This document shows, one piece after another, positions 1 to 7,872 of a DNA stretch of 8,502 nt. Below the pieces are notes generated by a model that worked only from the letters and a program-made list of their open reading frames with translations, had not been told where the DNA came from and ran no database searches. The stretch comes from SVTX01 sp045660325 (GTDB lineage Bacteria > Bacillota > Clostridia > Oscillospirales > CAG-272), in NCBI GenBank assembly GCA_045660325.1, contig JAZRDO010000018.1, positions 1-8,502 of the forward strand, written 5' to 3'. Positions within the stretch are counted from its first letter, which is position 1; each line of letters starts with the position of its first letter. Made by a program: the position numbers and the translations under genes.

Positions 1-871
1 GTCGGGTACGGGTAAAACATCACTTGCCCACGCGTTCGGCAGCTTCCTTGATAATAACTCAACGGTCATTCCCGTTCAGCCTATGTGGAAGGAAAGAACT
101 GACCTTATAGGCTACTATAACGAGTTTACGAAGAGATTTAACGAGACACTTCTGCTTCAGAAGATGTACGAGGCAAATTACAGCCGCGATATGTATATCA
201 CGGTGCTTGATGAAATGAATATCGCAAGAGTTGAATACTACTTTGCGGAATTTCTCTCGCTTCTTGAATTGCCGAATCCCGAGGAAAGATACCTTGATGT
301 TGTATCCGACCGTTGGGAGAGCGACCCTATGCAGCTTCGCGACGGCAGAATCAAGCTTCCCACAAATATGTGGTTTATCGGAACGGCTAATAATGATGAC
401 TCTACGTTTGCAATATCCGATAAGGTATACGACAGAGCAATGGTATTGAATCTTGACCGCAAGGCAGAGAGATTTATCTGTCCCGTAACACCGAAGAAGA
501 GAATATCTGCTGAGCAGTTTGAGGCTCTTGTTGATAATGCGATAAAGGAATATGAGATAAGCGCAAGAAACCGAGCGAGACTTACGGAGCTTGATAATTA
601 TCTTATAGAGAACTTCCACATAACGTTCGGTAACCGAATAATGAAGCAGATATTGACGTATATTCCCGTCTATATCAGCTGTGGAGGAGACGAGCTTTCA
701 GCACTTGACGATATACTTTCAAAGAAGGTAATAAGAAAGCTTGAATCCCAGAATCCCATATATTTGCGCCACGCCGCAGAGGGACTTATTTCGTTTATGG
801 ACACGACCTTCGGTGAGGGCAATATGCCTATCTGCCGCGACCATATCGAGAGAATTTTAAGAAACGCGTAA
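1..871 (+). CDS. McrB/MoxR-clade AAA+ ATPase, 3' part (5' end outside window)
   Basis: This is the C-terminal 289 residues of an AAA+ NTPase; the reading frame is open from base 2, so the N-terminus lies upstream. Visible in order: Walker A SGTGKTS (visible residues 1-7, Lys5), Walker B ITVLDEMN (Asp70-Glu71) followed by ARVEYYFAEFLSLLE, a sensor-1 region GTANNDD (Asn130-Asp133), an arginine-finger-like SDKVYDRAM (Arg145), and a sensor-2-like FGNRIM (Arg212). The LDEMNxARVEYYF string is typical of McrB-type ATPases in the helix-2-insert clade that also holds MoxR. The usual McrB-type MNTxD/RRF wording is replaced by ANNDD and YDRAM. No McrC nuclease follows; two exported proteins do, so a chaperone or assembly role at the envelope is inferred rather than type IV restriction. 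The gene ends 26 nt before the transglutaminase gene, consistent with one operon. The AAA+ assignment is firm; the function is not. Confidence 0.88.
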   Translation, partial: SGTGKTSLAHAFGSFLDNNSTVIPVQPMWKERTDLIGYYNEFTKRFNETLLLQKMYEANYSRDMYITVLDEMNIARVEYYFAEFLSLLELPNPEERYLDVVSDRWESDPMQLRDGRIKLPTNMWFIGTANNDDSTFAISDKVYDRAMVLNLDRKAERFICPVTPKKRISAEQFEALVDNAIKEYEISARNRARLTELDNYLIENFHITFGNRIMKQILTYIPVYISCGGDELSALDDILSKKVIRKLESQNPIYLRHAAEGLISFMDTTFGEGNMPICRDHIERILRNA

Positions 872-897
872 AATAAATTTCTAGAAAGGAGCAGAAT

Positions 898-2751
898 ATG
901 AAGCCTAACCGCAAATTAATAATTGTGATTTCCGTGATACTGATGGCAGTACTTCTGCTGCTTTCAATATCAATTACCGCGATAGCGATGCTTTTCCCCG
1001 ATACATTCTCGGATTTCGATTGGTCGGGATATAATGAAAAATTCGATATGGGCGGTGGCAAGCCCATTGACCTCAACGAGCTTTTGGACAGGCTGACCGG
1101 TGCGGGAGCTCTTATTCCCGGAGGCGGTGGCACGGTAGATCCTAAAGCGGAAATATTCAGAGTTTTTTCAAGCGTGAATGACGAAGACGTTTATTTCAAG
1201 CAGGGTAGCTATCTTAACTGCTCATATAACGTGTGGTATACCGCCGAGCCGTTCAGATCATCGACCTATGCGGATATCTCCGAGGAATATTTTACGGGAT
1301 ATATGATGTATACCGTAGACTATATGAATAGGATCAAAAAGCTGGAGATCGAGTCCGTAGACGGTACTGTCGTTCTTCCTTACTATGCGGTAATGGGTTA
1401 CGGCATTGAAATTTCGGAAACTGCTTATAAGAATATAGGTAAGGGTGAAAAATACGAAACCTACTATATTGATGAGAGTAAGCTTCCCACCGCGGGAGAT
1501 TTCGTAAGCTTTGAGAGAGAGTACAGGGATTACGTAAAGAAAACGTACCTCGCTCTTGACAAGGAGACCGAGACGTATATGAAGAATTTCATTCAAAAGC
1601 GCGGCTTCGATCCCGAGGATCCGTTTGTCATTGAAAAGGTAGCAAATTATATTCGCTCGGTAAAAAAATACGATGAGGATTTTGATCCCGCGCTTGAAAA
1701 GGAAAAAAATATCCCCGTAGCATTTCTTAGAAATTATGAAAGTGGTGTTTGCCGTCATTTTGCGGCATCCGCGACGATGATATACCGCGCGCTCGGAATA
1801 CCCGCAAGATATACCGTTGGATTTGTGAGTGATCTTACCGCGGGCACGTGGACTACCGTAACGGGAGCGCAGGCTCACGCTTGGGTAGAGATCTACGTTG
1901 ACGGCTTTGGCTGGAAGCCTGTTGACGTAACTCCGCCAAGAGACGGTGATCCGTCCGAGGAAAAGAAGGTGATCACAATTGCTCCCGAAAACATTGAGGT
2001 TCAGGGAAATGAAAATACGGTCGTTACACATACCGGTAAGATCGTAGGCTTTGAAAAATATGAGGCGCTCGGATATTATTACGATGCCACCGTATCGGGC
2101 GAACAGTACGGATACGGCAGGACATCTTCTAAGATCCTCGGCATAACGATTTATGACAAAAACGGAGTTGACGTCACCTCGGAGTTTGAGATCAAGAGAC
2201 GGGACGGATATATGCATATATATTACAGTGTGCTTGAGTTTACAAGCGCGGGCGCATCAAAGATATATGACGGCTTGACACTCACAAGCCACAGGCTTGA
2301 GCCGTCGGCGGATAACCGTTACTACGATGACGGTCACATTTATAAGGCGAGCTTCTATTCAGCTCCGATAAACGTAGGAAGGGTGGCAAATGCCTTCGGA
2401 GTTAAAATATACGACGCGGGCGGTAATAACGTAACGAGCCATTATAAGCTCGTTTACAGCTACGGCGCGCTTGAGATTAGACACGCCGAGATAGAGATCA
2501 AGGCGAAGGATGCCACGAAGACGTACGATGGCAAGCCGCTTACGTGCCCCGAATATGAGTGGATAAAGAACGGACTTATTGACGGGCATTATATTGACGG
2601 TGGAATCAAGATCGTCGGCATTCAGACCGAGAGAGGACACTCGGAAAACATTATTGATATAGATTCTATTATTATTCGTGACCAATTCGGCAATAACGTC
2701 ACGGCAAATTATGCAATTAAAACTTACGTAGGACAGTTAAAGGTTAATTAA
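898..2751 (+). CDS. Membrane-anchored transglutaminase-like protein with C-terminal YDG/MBG-type repeats
   Basis: This 617-residue protein starts at an ATG 6 nt after AGAAAGGAG (883-891). A basic N-terminus (MKPNRK) precedes one hydrophobic segment at residues 7-31, so the rest is probably extracellular. A transglutaminase-like core lies at about 240-350: catalytic Cys285 in SGVCRHFA, His327 in AHAWVEIY and Asp343 in WKPVDVT, with the usual ALGIPARYTVGF between Cys and His. Residues 381-617 form three beta-repeat units. The first (381-441) lacks the YDG motif; the next two carry it at 457-459 and 543-545, and all contain a (D/N)VT motif. Family members act as cysteine proteases, amidases or cross-linkers, often in TgpA/MoxR neighbourhoods. 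The intact triad suggests an active enzyme, but the substrate is unknown. The same repeat type fills the next protein, suggesting the two work together at the cell surface. Confidence 0.9.
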   Translation: MKPNRKLIIVISVILMAVLLLLSISITAIAMLFPDTFSDFDWSGYNEKFDMGGGKPIDLNELLDRLTGAGALIPGGGGTVDPKAEIFRVFSSVNDEDVYFKQGSYLNCSYNVWYTAEPFRSSTYADISEEYFTGYMMYTVDYMNRIKKLEIESVDGTVVLPYYAVMGYGIEISETAYKNIGKGEKYETYYIDESKLPTAGDFVSFEREYRDYVKKTYLALDKETETYMKNFIQKRGFDPEDPFVIEKVANYIRSVKKYDEDFDPALEKEKNIPVAFLRNYESGVCRHFAASATMIYRALGIPARYTVGFVSDLTAGTWTTVTGAQAHAWVEIYVDGFGWKPVDVTPPRDGDPSEEKKVITIAPENIEVQGNENTVVTHTGKIVGFEKYEALGYYYDATVSGEQYGYGRTSSKILGITIYDKNGVDVTSEFEIKRRDGYMHIYYSVLEFTSAGASKIYDGLTLTSHRLEPSADNRYYDDGHIYKASFYSAPINVGRVANAFGVKIYDAGGNNVTSHYKLVYSYGALEIRHAEIEIKAKDATKTYDGKPLTCPEYEWIKNGLIDGHYIDGGIKIVGIQTERGHSENIIDIDSIIIRDQFGNNVTANYAIKTYVGQLKVN

Positions 2752-2766
2752 GAAGGACGGTAGGGT

Positions 2767-5700
2767 ATGCAATACGATATATATCGGGAAAAACTGAATA
2801 AAATTGCAGACCGCATTCTCGCGATCCTCAAGTATTGGTATCTGATACTTATCGCGTTGCTCCTTACGGTCGCCGCTGTCGTAGCGTTTGTCGCGACGAA
2901 GGGAACTATCCTTTATTACGAGCCTGCGGATAACGTGTACGAATACGGTGAAGAGGTCGACCTGTATGCGAGAGCGTTTTTTGCCCGCGTAAGACAGGAG
3001 TATTTCGTTGACGGAAAATGGACACACGAGATGCCGAACCGTCTTGGTAGATACAAGGTGCGAGGTGTGAGCCGCGCGTTCTTTGGCAGAAAGGAATATA
3101 CGGACGAGTTTGACTTTACTGTAAAGCTGAAAAAGATAAACGTATATATAGACGGCACAAATATTATGTACGGAGAAGCTCCGCTTGTGGTGGGGGACAC
3201 CGTATACGGACACAAAATCGAGTGCCTGAACTACGACTATCAATATAAGAGTGAAATGACGTTTACCGTAAGACCGAGGAAGCTGTCAGTTCGTATAGTT
3301 GATGAAAATGGCGTTGATTATTCAGAGTGCTATGAAATAATGACCGAAAGTCGCACGATCACCATCCTTCCTCGTCCGTTCACGGTCACAGTACCCGACG
3401 CGACGAAAATATACGACGGCACGTATCTCAGAAGCAATGCTTACGATACGGATCACAACGAGGCGTACAACGACGTGGTGAATATTGAATTTTCCAAGGC
3501 GATCGTTGACGTTGGAGAGAAGAGAAATACTCCTTCCGTTGAGATAATAAATGCGAACGGTACCGACGTTACGAAATATTACGATATTACTTATAACGTA
3601 GGTAAGCTTACGGTACTGCCGAGAGTCATCAAAATCAAAACTCTTGGCGGCGAAAAGCTTTACGACGGAATAGGAATTTCAAACGATAATTATGAGATCG
3701 TGGACGGAGACGGGCTGTGCGACGGGCAAAGCATGGGGCTTGAATTTACGACGTTTGTAAACGCGGGTGAATTTAAGAATATCCCACGTGTCATAATCAA
3801 GGACGAGGGCGGACGCGACCGAACGAGAAATTATTCCCTTGAATTTGAAGCGGGAATATTCAATATACGCCCCCGCGAGATTGAGATCACGACCTACGAC
3901 GCGCAAAAGACCTATGACGGAGAGCCGCTTGATAATACAAGGTGCGATATAAACGAAATACACGAATTCCTTTACGGTCATGCATTGAGTATTGAATTTC
4001 CAAAGCTGATCAAGGCGGGAACGCTTACCAATAAGCCGGCGGTGACCGTTACCGCGGCGGACGGAGATGACGTAACAGGCAATTATAGATTTAAATTCAA
4101 TTCGGGCACACTTTATGTAAATAAGAGGGATATTACCGTTACCACCCCGACAAGAGTTTGGATGTATGACGCGAAAGACCATTCCGCTATAAACGTAACC
4201 GTAGACTCGTATATTGGTTATACCCGCGTTAATGCGGTAGATTATCCTGTTTTACGGTTTGCAAGCGGTAAAATGCAAAATTCAATGCGCGTTGAATTCT
4301 GGCACGATCAGCACGGAAACGTAACGGGCTGCTATAATATCAGCTACAAATACGGCACCGTTGAAATAACAAAGCGCCCCATTACCATAACAACAGGCAC
4401 GGCATCAAGGGTGTACGACGGTGAAATGTTCATTTGCTTGAATTATACGTTAGGTGGCAACGGTCTTGCTGCTGGAGATAACATCTACATTGCAAGCGCA
4501 AGCTCGTTGACGGACGTAGGGAAAATAAGCAACGTATTTGAAGAATTCTATATTTATAATATGGAGTACGTAGGCGACGATATTTACAGCTACTTAGCGG
4601 ATCTTGACGGCACGGGCATAGAAAGATCCATTATGGGAAGCTACGATATCACTATGATCAACGGTACGCTTACCGTAGAGCCACGCGAGGTGCATATAAA
4701 GCCCAAGGACATAGTTGCGGATTACGGCACTTCCGTGGTCTACGCGACCGAATTCGAATACTGTAAGAGCTCACCGTATAAGTTTGTGGATGGGCATGAG
4801 GTGAGAGTTACCTATGGCGGATCTATTGACAGGATCGGCTCTGCCGAGTCGTATATCAAGAGAGTGTCCGTTTCAGCTGACGGTGTCAATGTGACGAAAA
4901 ATTATAATATAGTTTACTCCGAGAAGGGTAAGCTTGAGATGGTGCCGCGAAGGATCACCATTGAGAGCGGAAGCTCGGAAAAGGAATATGACGGACTTCC
5001 GCTGAGAAACGTTTCTTATAAGATAACCGAGGGCTCGTTGCTTTCGTATAATGATATTCAAATAGTCATTACAGGCTCGCAAACCGAGATAGGCGCGTCC
5101 TTCAATACAATAAAGAGCGTTAAGATAACGCAAAAGGGCTACGATTCAAACGGAAATTCCACTACCGTGGATATGACTGAGCTTTACGATATTACACTCA
5201 AGGAGGGAACGCTCATCGTTACCGAGCCCGCGATTCCGATCCTTGAGATAACACCGAAATATCAGTATAAGGAATATGACGGCTTGTATATGTATGCGGA
5301 GAACGTTCTTGAGGAGAGCGGTCTTCTCGCCGAGCTTCTGGCAGAGGGCTATTACTATAAGGTAACTGTTTCGGGCTATCGTAGAGATGCGGGTAGAACG
5401 GTCACACAAATAATTGATTTTACGCTTTATGATCAGCATAATGAAGACGTTACCGACGAATTTGACGTAAGATACAATACGGGAATTCTCGAGATCAAGG
5501 GAAAGATCATTAAGGTGTTCCTGTATCAGCTTCAGAAGTATTACGACGGCACTCCGTTGAGCTTTGGCGATAACGATTATTCAATAATCTCCATACCCGA
5601 CGGATGCACGCTTCAGCTTGATCTTAATATATCCCTGACGGACGAAGGATATCTTTCCTTGACGGATATAAACACCAATATTGAAAAATATGCAAGCTAC

Positions 5701-6075
5701 AAGGTGTATAAAGGCGGCGTTAACGTTACGGGCGAGTATGAGATAGTATTTGACGTATATCCCAATACCGACAGGTATTACGTTCCCATAACCGTAAGCC
5801 GTAGGCCTATTGAGATCACGGCATCAAGCGCGGAAAAGTTCTACGACGGAAAGCCTCTTACAAATGAAGGCTATGAGATAACCCGCGGCACGCTTGCTCC
5901 GGGTCATAAGATCATTGCCTTGACCGAAGGCACGATAGTTGATGTCGGAAAGACTGATAACGTAATAAGATTCGTTCAGATCATTGATATCGCGACGGGT
6001 CGTGACGTTAGCTCAAACTACGATATAAAGAAGATATCGGGTAAGCTCTCGGTGTTACTTGAGGCGCTGGGATAA
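2767..6075 (+). CDS. Large membrane-anchored YDG/MBG-type repeat protein
   Basis: This 1102-residue protein begins 15 nt after the transglutaminase gene; AAGGA at 2753-2757 sits 9 nt before the ATG. Residues 1-23 are polar and basic, 24-44 are a single transmembrane segment, and everything after is predicted to be outside. The exterior is a tandem array. After a degenerate N-terminal region (45-203), units start near residues 204, 287, 371, 455, 538, 641, 729, 823, 913 and 1014. Each has the pattern K-x-YDG-x-x-L ... DVT-x-x-Y-x-I ... G-x-L-x-V-x-PR. Units 455 (YDA) and 641 (DYG) have lost the motif. I see no catalytic domain, LPXTG sorting signal or second membrane segment. The repeats match what Pfam calls YDG or MBG_2-like mostly-beta domains, usually found in surface and adhesin-like proteins. 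A stalk, scaffold or partner of the transglutaminase is inferred. It is the last gene of the operon. Confidence 0.88.
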   Translation: MQYDIYREKLNKIADRILAILKYWYLILIALLLTVAAVVAFVATKGTILYYEPADNVYEYGEEVDLYARAFFARVRQEYFVDGKWTHEMPNRLGRYKVRGVSRAFFGRKEYTDEFDFTVKLKKINVYIDGTNIMYGEAPLVVGDTVYGHKIECLNYDYQYKSEMTFTVRPRKLSVRIVDENGVDYSECYEIMTESRTITILPRPFTVTVPDATKIYDGTYLRSNAYDTDHNEAYNDVVNIEFSKAIVDVGEKRNTPSVEIINANGTDVTKYYDITYNVGKLTVLPRVIKIKTLGGEKLYDGIGISNDNYEIVDGDGLCDGQSMGLEFTTFVNAGEFKNIPRVIIKDEGGRDRTRNYSLEFEAGIFNIRPREIEITTYDAQKTYDGEPLDNTRCDINEIHEFLYGHALSIEFPKLIKAGTLTNKPAVTVTAADGDDVTGNYRFKFNSGTLYVNKRDITVTTPTRVWMYDAKDHSAINVTVDSYIGYTRVNAVDYPVLRFASGKMQNSMRVEFWHDQHGNVTGCYNISYKYGTVEITKRPITITTGTASRVYDGEMFICLNYTLGGNGLAAGDNIYIASASSLTDVGKISNVFEEFYIYNMEYVGDDIYSYLADLDGTGIERSIMGSYDITMINGTLTVEPREVHIKPKDIVADYGTSVVYATEFEYCKSSPYKFVDGHEVRVTYGGSIDRIGSAESYIKRVSVSADGVNVTKNYNIVYSEKGKLEMVPRRITIESGSSEKEYDGLPLRNVSYKITEGSLLSYNDIQIVITGSQTEIGASFNTIKSVKITQKGYDSNGNSTTVDMTELYDITLKEGTLIVTEPAIPILEITPKYQYKEYDGLYMYAENVLEESGLLAELLAEGYYYKVTVSGYRRDAGRTVTQIIDFTLYDQHNEDVTDEFDVRYNTGILEIKGKIIKVFLYQLQKYYDGTPLSFGDNDYSIISIPDGCTLQLDLNISLTDEGYLSLTDINTNIEKYASYKVYKGGVNVTGEYEIVFDVYPNTDRYYVPITVSRRPIEITASSAEKFYDGKPLTNEGYEITRGTLAPGHKIIALTEGTIVDVGKTDNVIRFVQIIDIATGRDVSSNYDIKKISGKLSVLLEALG
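3376..6072 (+). repeat. Ten tandem YDG/MBG-type protein repeats (coding)
   Basis: These are ten in-frame units of about 83-103 codons. The YDG-position tyrosines fall at residues 216, 299, 383, 467 (YDA), 550, 653 (DYG), 741, 837, 926 and 1026. The first spacings are 83, 84, 84 and 83; later ones are 103, 88, 96, 89 and 100. Units have diverged strongly in DNA sequence, so this is an old array rather than recent tandem copying. Confidence 0.85.
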
Positions 6076-6090
6076 TTCCAATAAACACAC

Positions 6091-6130
6091 ATCCTCCGAC
6101 ACGAAATTAATGTGTCGGAGGATACTTTTT
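6091..6130 (+). terminator. Rho-independent terminator of the AAA+/transglutaminase/repeat operon
   Basis: A perfect 12-bp stem (ATCCTCCGACAC at 6091-6102, complement at 6112-6123) has a 9-nt loop and is followed by AC and five T (6126-6130). It begins 15 nt after the stop codon of the repeat-protein gene and separates it from the next promoter. Confidence 0.88.
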
Positions 6131-6154
6131 GTTGACATATTTTTGAAATTTATC

Positions 6155-6183
6155 TTGCAATTGTAAAAGTTTTGTGTTATAAT
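6155..6183 (+). promoter_or_regulatory. Sigma-A-type extended -10 promoter of the isomerase gene
   Basis: The -35 is TTGCAA (6155-6160), the spacer is 17 nt, and the -10 is a perfect TATAAT (6178-6183) preceded by TG at 6175-6176. Transcription should start near 6190, giving a 5' leader of about 40 nt. A better -35 sequence, TTGACA at 6132-6137, is 40 nt from this -10 and cannot pair with it. I found no cre-like catabolite operator. Confidence 0.78.
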
Positions 6184-6228
6184 GAAGTGTAATTTAAAAA
6201 AACAATATAATTTCAAAGAGGTGTTATT

Positions 6229-7647
6229 ATGTTAGTACAGACAAAGGCTAAAATTGGAGTTTTCTCCATTGCTTTGGGCGCATATTTGCCCCAGTTCCCC
6301 CAGCTCGTTCCCGAGTTTGAGGCACAGTACGAAGCGTTCAAGAAGACATTGCCCGATTCCGTTGAGATCATCGACGGCGGTATGGTAACAACTAAGGAGC
6401 TTTCTATGGCTGCAGGTGATAAGTTCCGCGCAGCAGACGTTGACTTGGTTATTATGCAGCTTCTTACATACGCTACATCCTACAATATGCTTCCCGCAGT
6501 TCGCGACCTTGACGTTCCCGTAGTTCTCGTAAACGTACAGAAGCTCAAGGCTCCCGACTATGAAAACACAGATATTCCCAAGTGGCTTGGCGAGCTCTAT
6601 GCTTGCGGTGCAGTTGGCGAGATGGTTGCTGACCTTGAAAGAGCAGGCAAGAGACACGCGGTTATCACAGGCGTTGTTGAAGGCGGCGACGAGTACGTTC
6701 AGCACGAGATCGAGGACTGGTGTAAAGCTGCTCAGGTAAGAAGAAGATTCAGAAACACAAACCTTGCTCAGATCGGTCGTCCTTACCCCGGTATGATGGA
6801 CCTTTACATCGACGAGACAAACCTTTACCATAGAATGTGGCTCTACACAAAGCAGTTTGACTGGGAAAAGATGTGGGCTATCGCTGACAATATCACAGAC
6901 GAGGAAGCTATCAGAGCAAAGGCTCTTGATATTATTGATACGTTTGATATCGAAGGCGGCGGTACAGTTGAAAAGGTTTGGGAAATGGCAAAGTACGTTG
7001 TTGCATTTGAAAAGTGGGTTGAAGATGAGCAGATCGCTTTCGTTGCTTCTCACTACGACGGCTTCGCTCAGGGTCAGGCAGGTAAGCTCGACTCTATGCT
7101 TATCCCCGCATTCTCCATGCTTATCAAGCAGGGCGTTGCTTGTGCGGTAGAAGGCGACATCAAGGTTGCTATGGCTATGAGCATCCTCAAGACTATCTCC
7201 GGTATGGGTCAGCTCTCCGAAATGTTCTCCATTGACTTTAATGAGGACATCTGCATTATCGGTCACTCCGGCTCCGGTGACGCTGATATTTCTGCAAGAA
7301 AGCCTTCCATGAAGATCGTTCCCGTATTCCACGGCAAGACAGGTGGCGGCTACCTTACACAGTTCTATCCTCACCTCGGCCCCGTTACATACCTTGGTAT
7401 TACACAGGACAAGAATGGCAACTTCAAGTTCGTTGTAGCTGAAGGTGTAAACGAGGATGGACCTATCTTCACATTTGGCGATACAAATATGAGAACTCGC
7501 TTCACATGCGGCGCAAGAGAATTCTGCAACCGTTGGAGCGAAGCAGGACCTACACACCACATGGCAGCTGCAAGCGGTAGACACATTGACACTATCCTTA
7601 AGGTTGCTAAGATCTTCAACGTTCCCGTTGATATTATTACAAGATAA
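6229..7647 (+). CDS. L-arabinose/L-fucose isomerase family protein (AraA-like)
   Basis: This 472-residue cytoplasmic protein has a start set by AAAGAGGTG (6215-6223), 5 nt before the ATG. It belongs to the aldose-ketose isomerase family of L-arabinose isomerase, slightly shorter than the usual 490-500 residues. Aligned by eye with E. coli AraA, the four Mn2+ ligands are conserved: Glu308 in VEGD (AraA Glu306), Glu331 in SEMF (Glu333), His346 in GHSG (His350) and His443 or His444 in THHM (His450). The EGDIKVAMAMSILK stretch matches AraA's EGDWKTAALLRIMK. Substrate cannot be fixed: L-arabinose to L-ribulose is the best guess, but other pentoses or L-fucose remain possible. It stands alone between its own promoter and terminator, with no kinase, epimerase or transporter in view. 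Codon use is highly biased (no ATA, ACA for nearly every Thr), suggesting strong expression. Confidence 0.87.
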   Translation: MLVQTKAKIGVFSIALGAYLPQFPQLVPEFEAQYEAFKKTLPDSVEIIDGGMVTTKELSMAAGDKFRAADVDLVIMQLLTYATSYNMLPAVRDLDVPVVLVNVQKLKAPDYENTDIPKWLGELYACGAVGEMVADLERAGKRHAVITGVVEGGDEYVQHEIEDWCKAAQVRRRFRNTNLAQIGRPYPGMMDLYIDETNLYHRMWLYTKQFDWEKMWAIADNITDEEAIRAKALDIIDTFDIEGGGTVEKVWEMAKYVVAFEKWVEDEQIAFVASHYDGFAQGQAGKLDSMLIPAFSMLIKQGVACAVEGDIKVAMAMSILKTISGMGQLSEMFSIDFNEDICIIGHSGSGDADISARKPSMKIVPVFHGKTGGGYLTQFYPHLGPVTYLGITQDKNGNFKFVVAEGVNEDGPIFTFGDTNMRTRFTCGAREFCNRWSEAGPTHHMAAASGRHIDTILKVAKIFNVPVDIITR

Positions 7648-7666
7648 TTTGTATAAAGTAAAATTG

Positions 7667-7694
7667 AAAGCGGTAGCTCAGGCTACCGCTTTTT
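7667..7694 (+). terminator. Rho-independent terminator of the isomerase gene
   Basis: An 11-bp stem (AAAGCGGTAGC at 7667-7677, complement at 7682-7692) closes a TCAG tetraloop, with a T run at 7690-7694. It begins 20 nt after the isomerase stop codon. Confidence 0.88.
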
Positions 7695-7709
7695 ATATTT
7701 TGTTATATA

Positions 7710-7738
7710 TTGACATAAATTAAAATTCGTTGTATAAT
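7710..7738 (+). promoter_or_regulatory. Perfect-consensus sigma-A promoter of the PH-domain gene
   Basis: TTGACA (7710-7715), a 17-nt spacer and TATAAT (7733-7738) match consensus at all 12 positions. Transcription should start near 7745. The following leader runs about 136 nt to the start codon and holds no second gene. Confidence 0.85.
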
Positions 7739-7826
7739 TAAAGTGTCAAATAAATGTTTGATAACTGTCGAATCTTGCGCTTTTGTGCGCTTACTTCGGT
7801 GGGTGTCGTTCTTGATTATGAAATTT

Positions 7827-7847
7827 AAAGTAAAGGATATTTACTTT
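7827..7847 (+). other. AT-rich hairpin in the leader of the PH-domain gene
   Basis: An 8-bp perfect inverted repeat (AAAGTAAA at 7827-7834, TTTACTTT at 7840-7847) has a 5-nt loop and lies 16 nt before the Shine-Dalgarno sequence. It is too AT-rich to be a terminator. It may affect mRNA stability or translation, or be chance in AT-rich DNA. Confidence 0.35.
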
Positions 7848-7863
7848 TATATAATATTAAAAA

Positions 7864-7872
7864 AGAAAGGTG
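7864..7872 (+). promoter_or_regulatory. Shine-Dalgarno site fixing the PH-domain gene start
   Basis: AGAAAGGTG lies 8 nt before the ATG at 7881. Upstream in-frame starts at 7743 and 7818 have no such site, and the one at 7743 would sit at or before the predicted transcription start. Confidence 0.85.

Noticed and set aside
1258..2217. Open frame of 319 codons on the minus strand opposite the transglutaminase gene
   Set aside because: The sense strand encodes an intact catalytic triad with a good start; the antisense product has no recognisable domain and no start signals.
2767..6075. YDG repeats as SRA-YDG methyl-DNA-binding domains, making this a McrBC-like defence locus
   Set aside because: The names coincide only. 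These units follow a transmembrane helix, have the K-x-YDG ... DVT ... G-x-L-x-V pattern of extracellular beta repeats, and are repeated ten times; SRA domains are single, larger and cytoplasmic.
6132..6183. TTGACA at 6132 as the -35 of the isomerase promoter
   Set aside because: It is 40 nt from TATAAT; at the proper 17-nt spacing there is no -10. TTGCAA at 6155 with TG-extended -10 fits better.
6232..7584. Open frame of 450 codons on the minus strand opposite the isomerase
   Set aside because: It is a by-product of the isomerase's codon bias: scarce TTA, CTA and TCA triplets in the relevant register leave the complement without stops. The product is Cys-rich and resembles nothing, and has no ribosome binding site.
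7754..7828. 24-residue upstream ORF in the PH gene leader
   Set aside because: It has no ribosome binding site and starts only about 9 nt after the predicted transcription start; it could be a leader peptide but nothing supports it.
7850..7855. Second TATAAT close to the PH gene start
   Set aside because: No -35-like sequence lies 16-18 nt upstream and the site sits in general AT-rich DNA.
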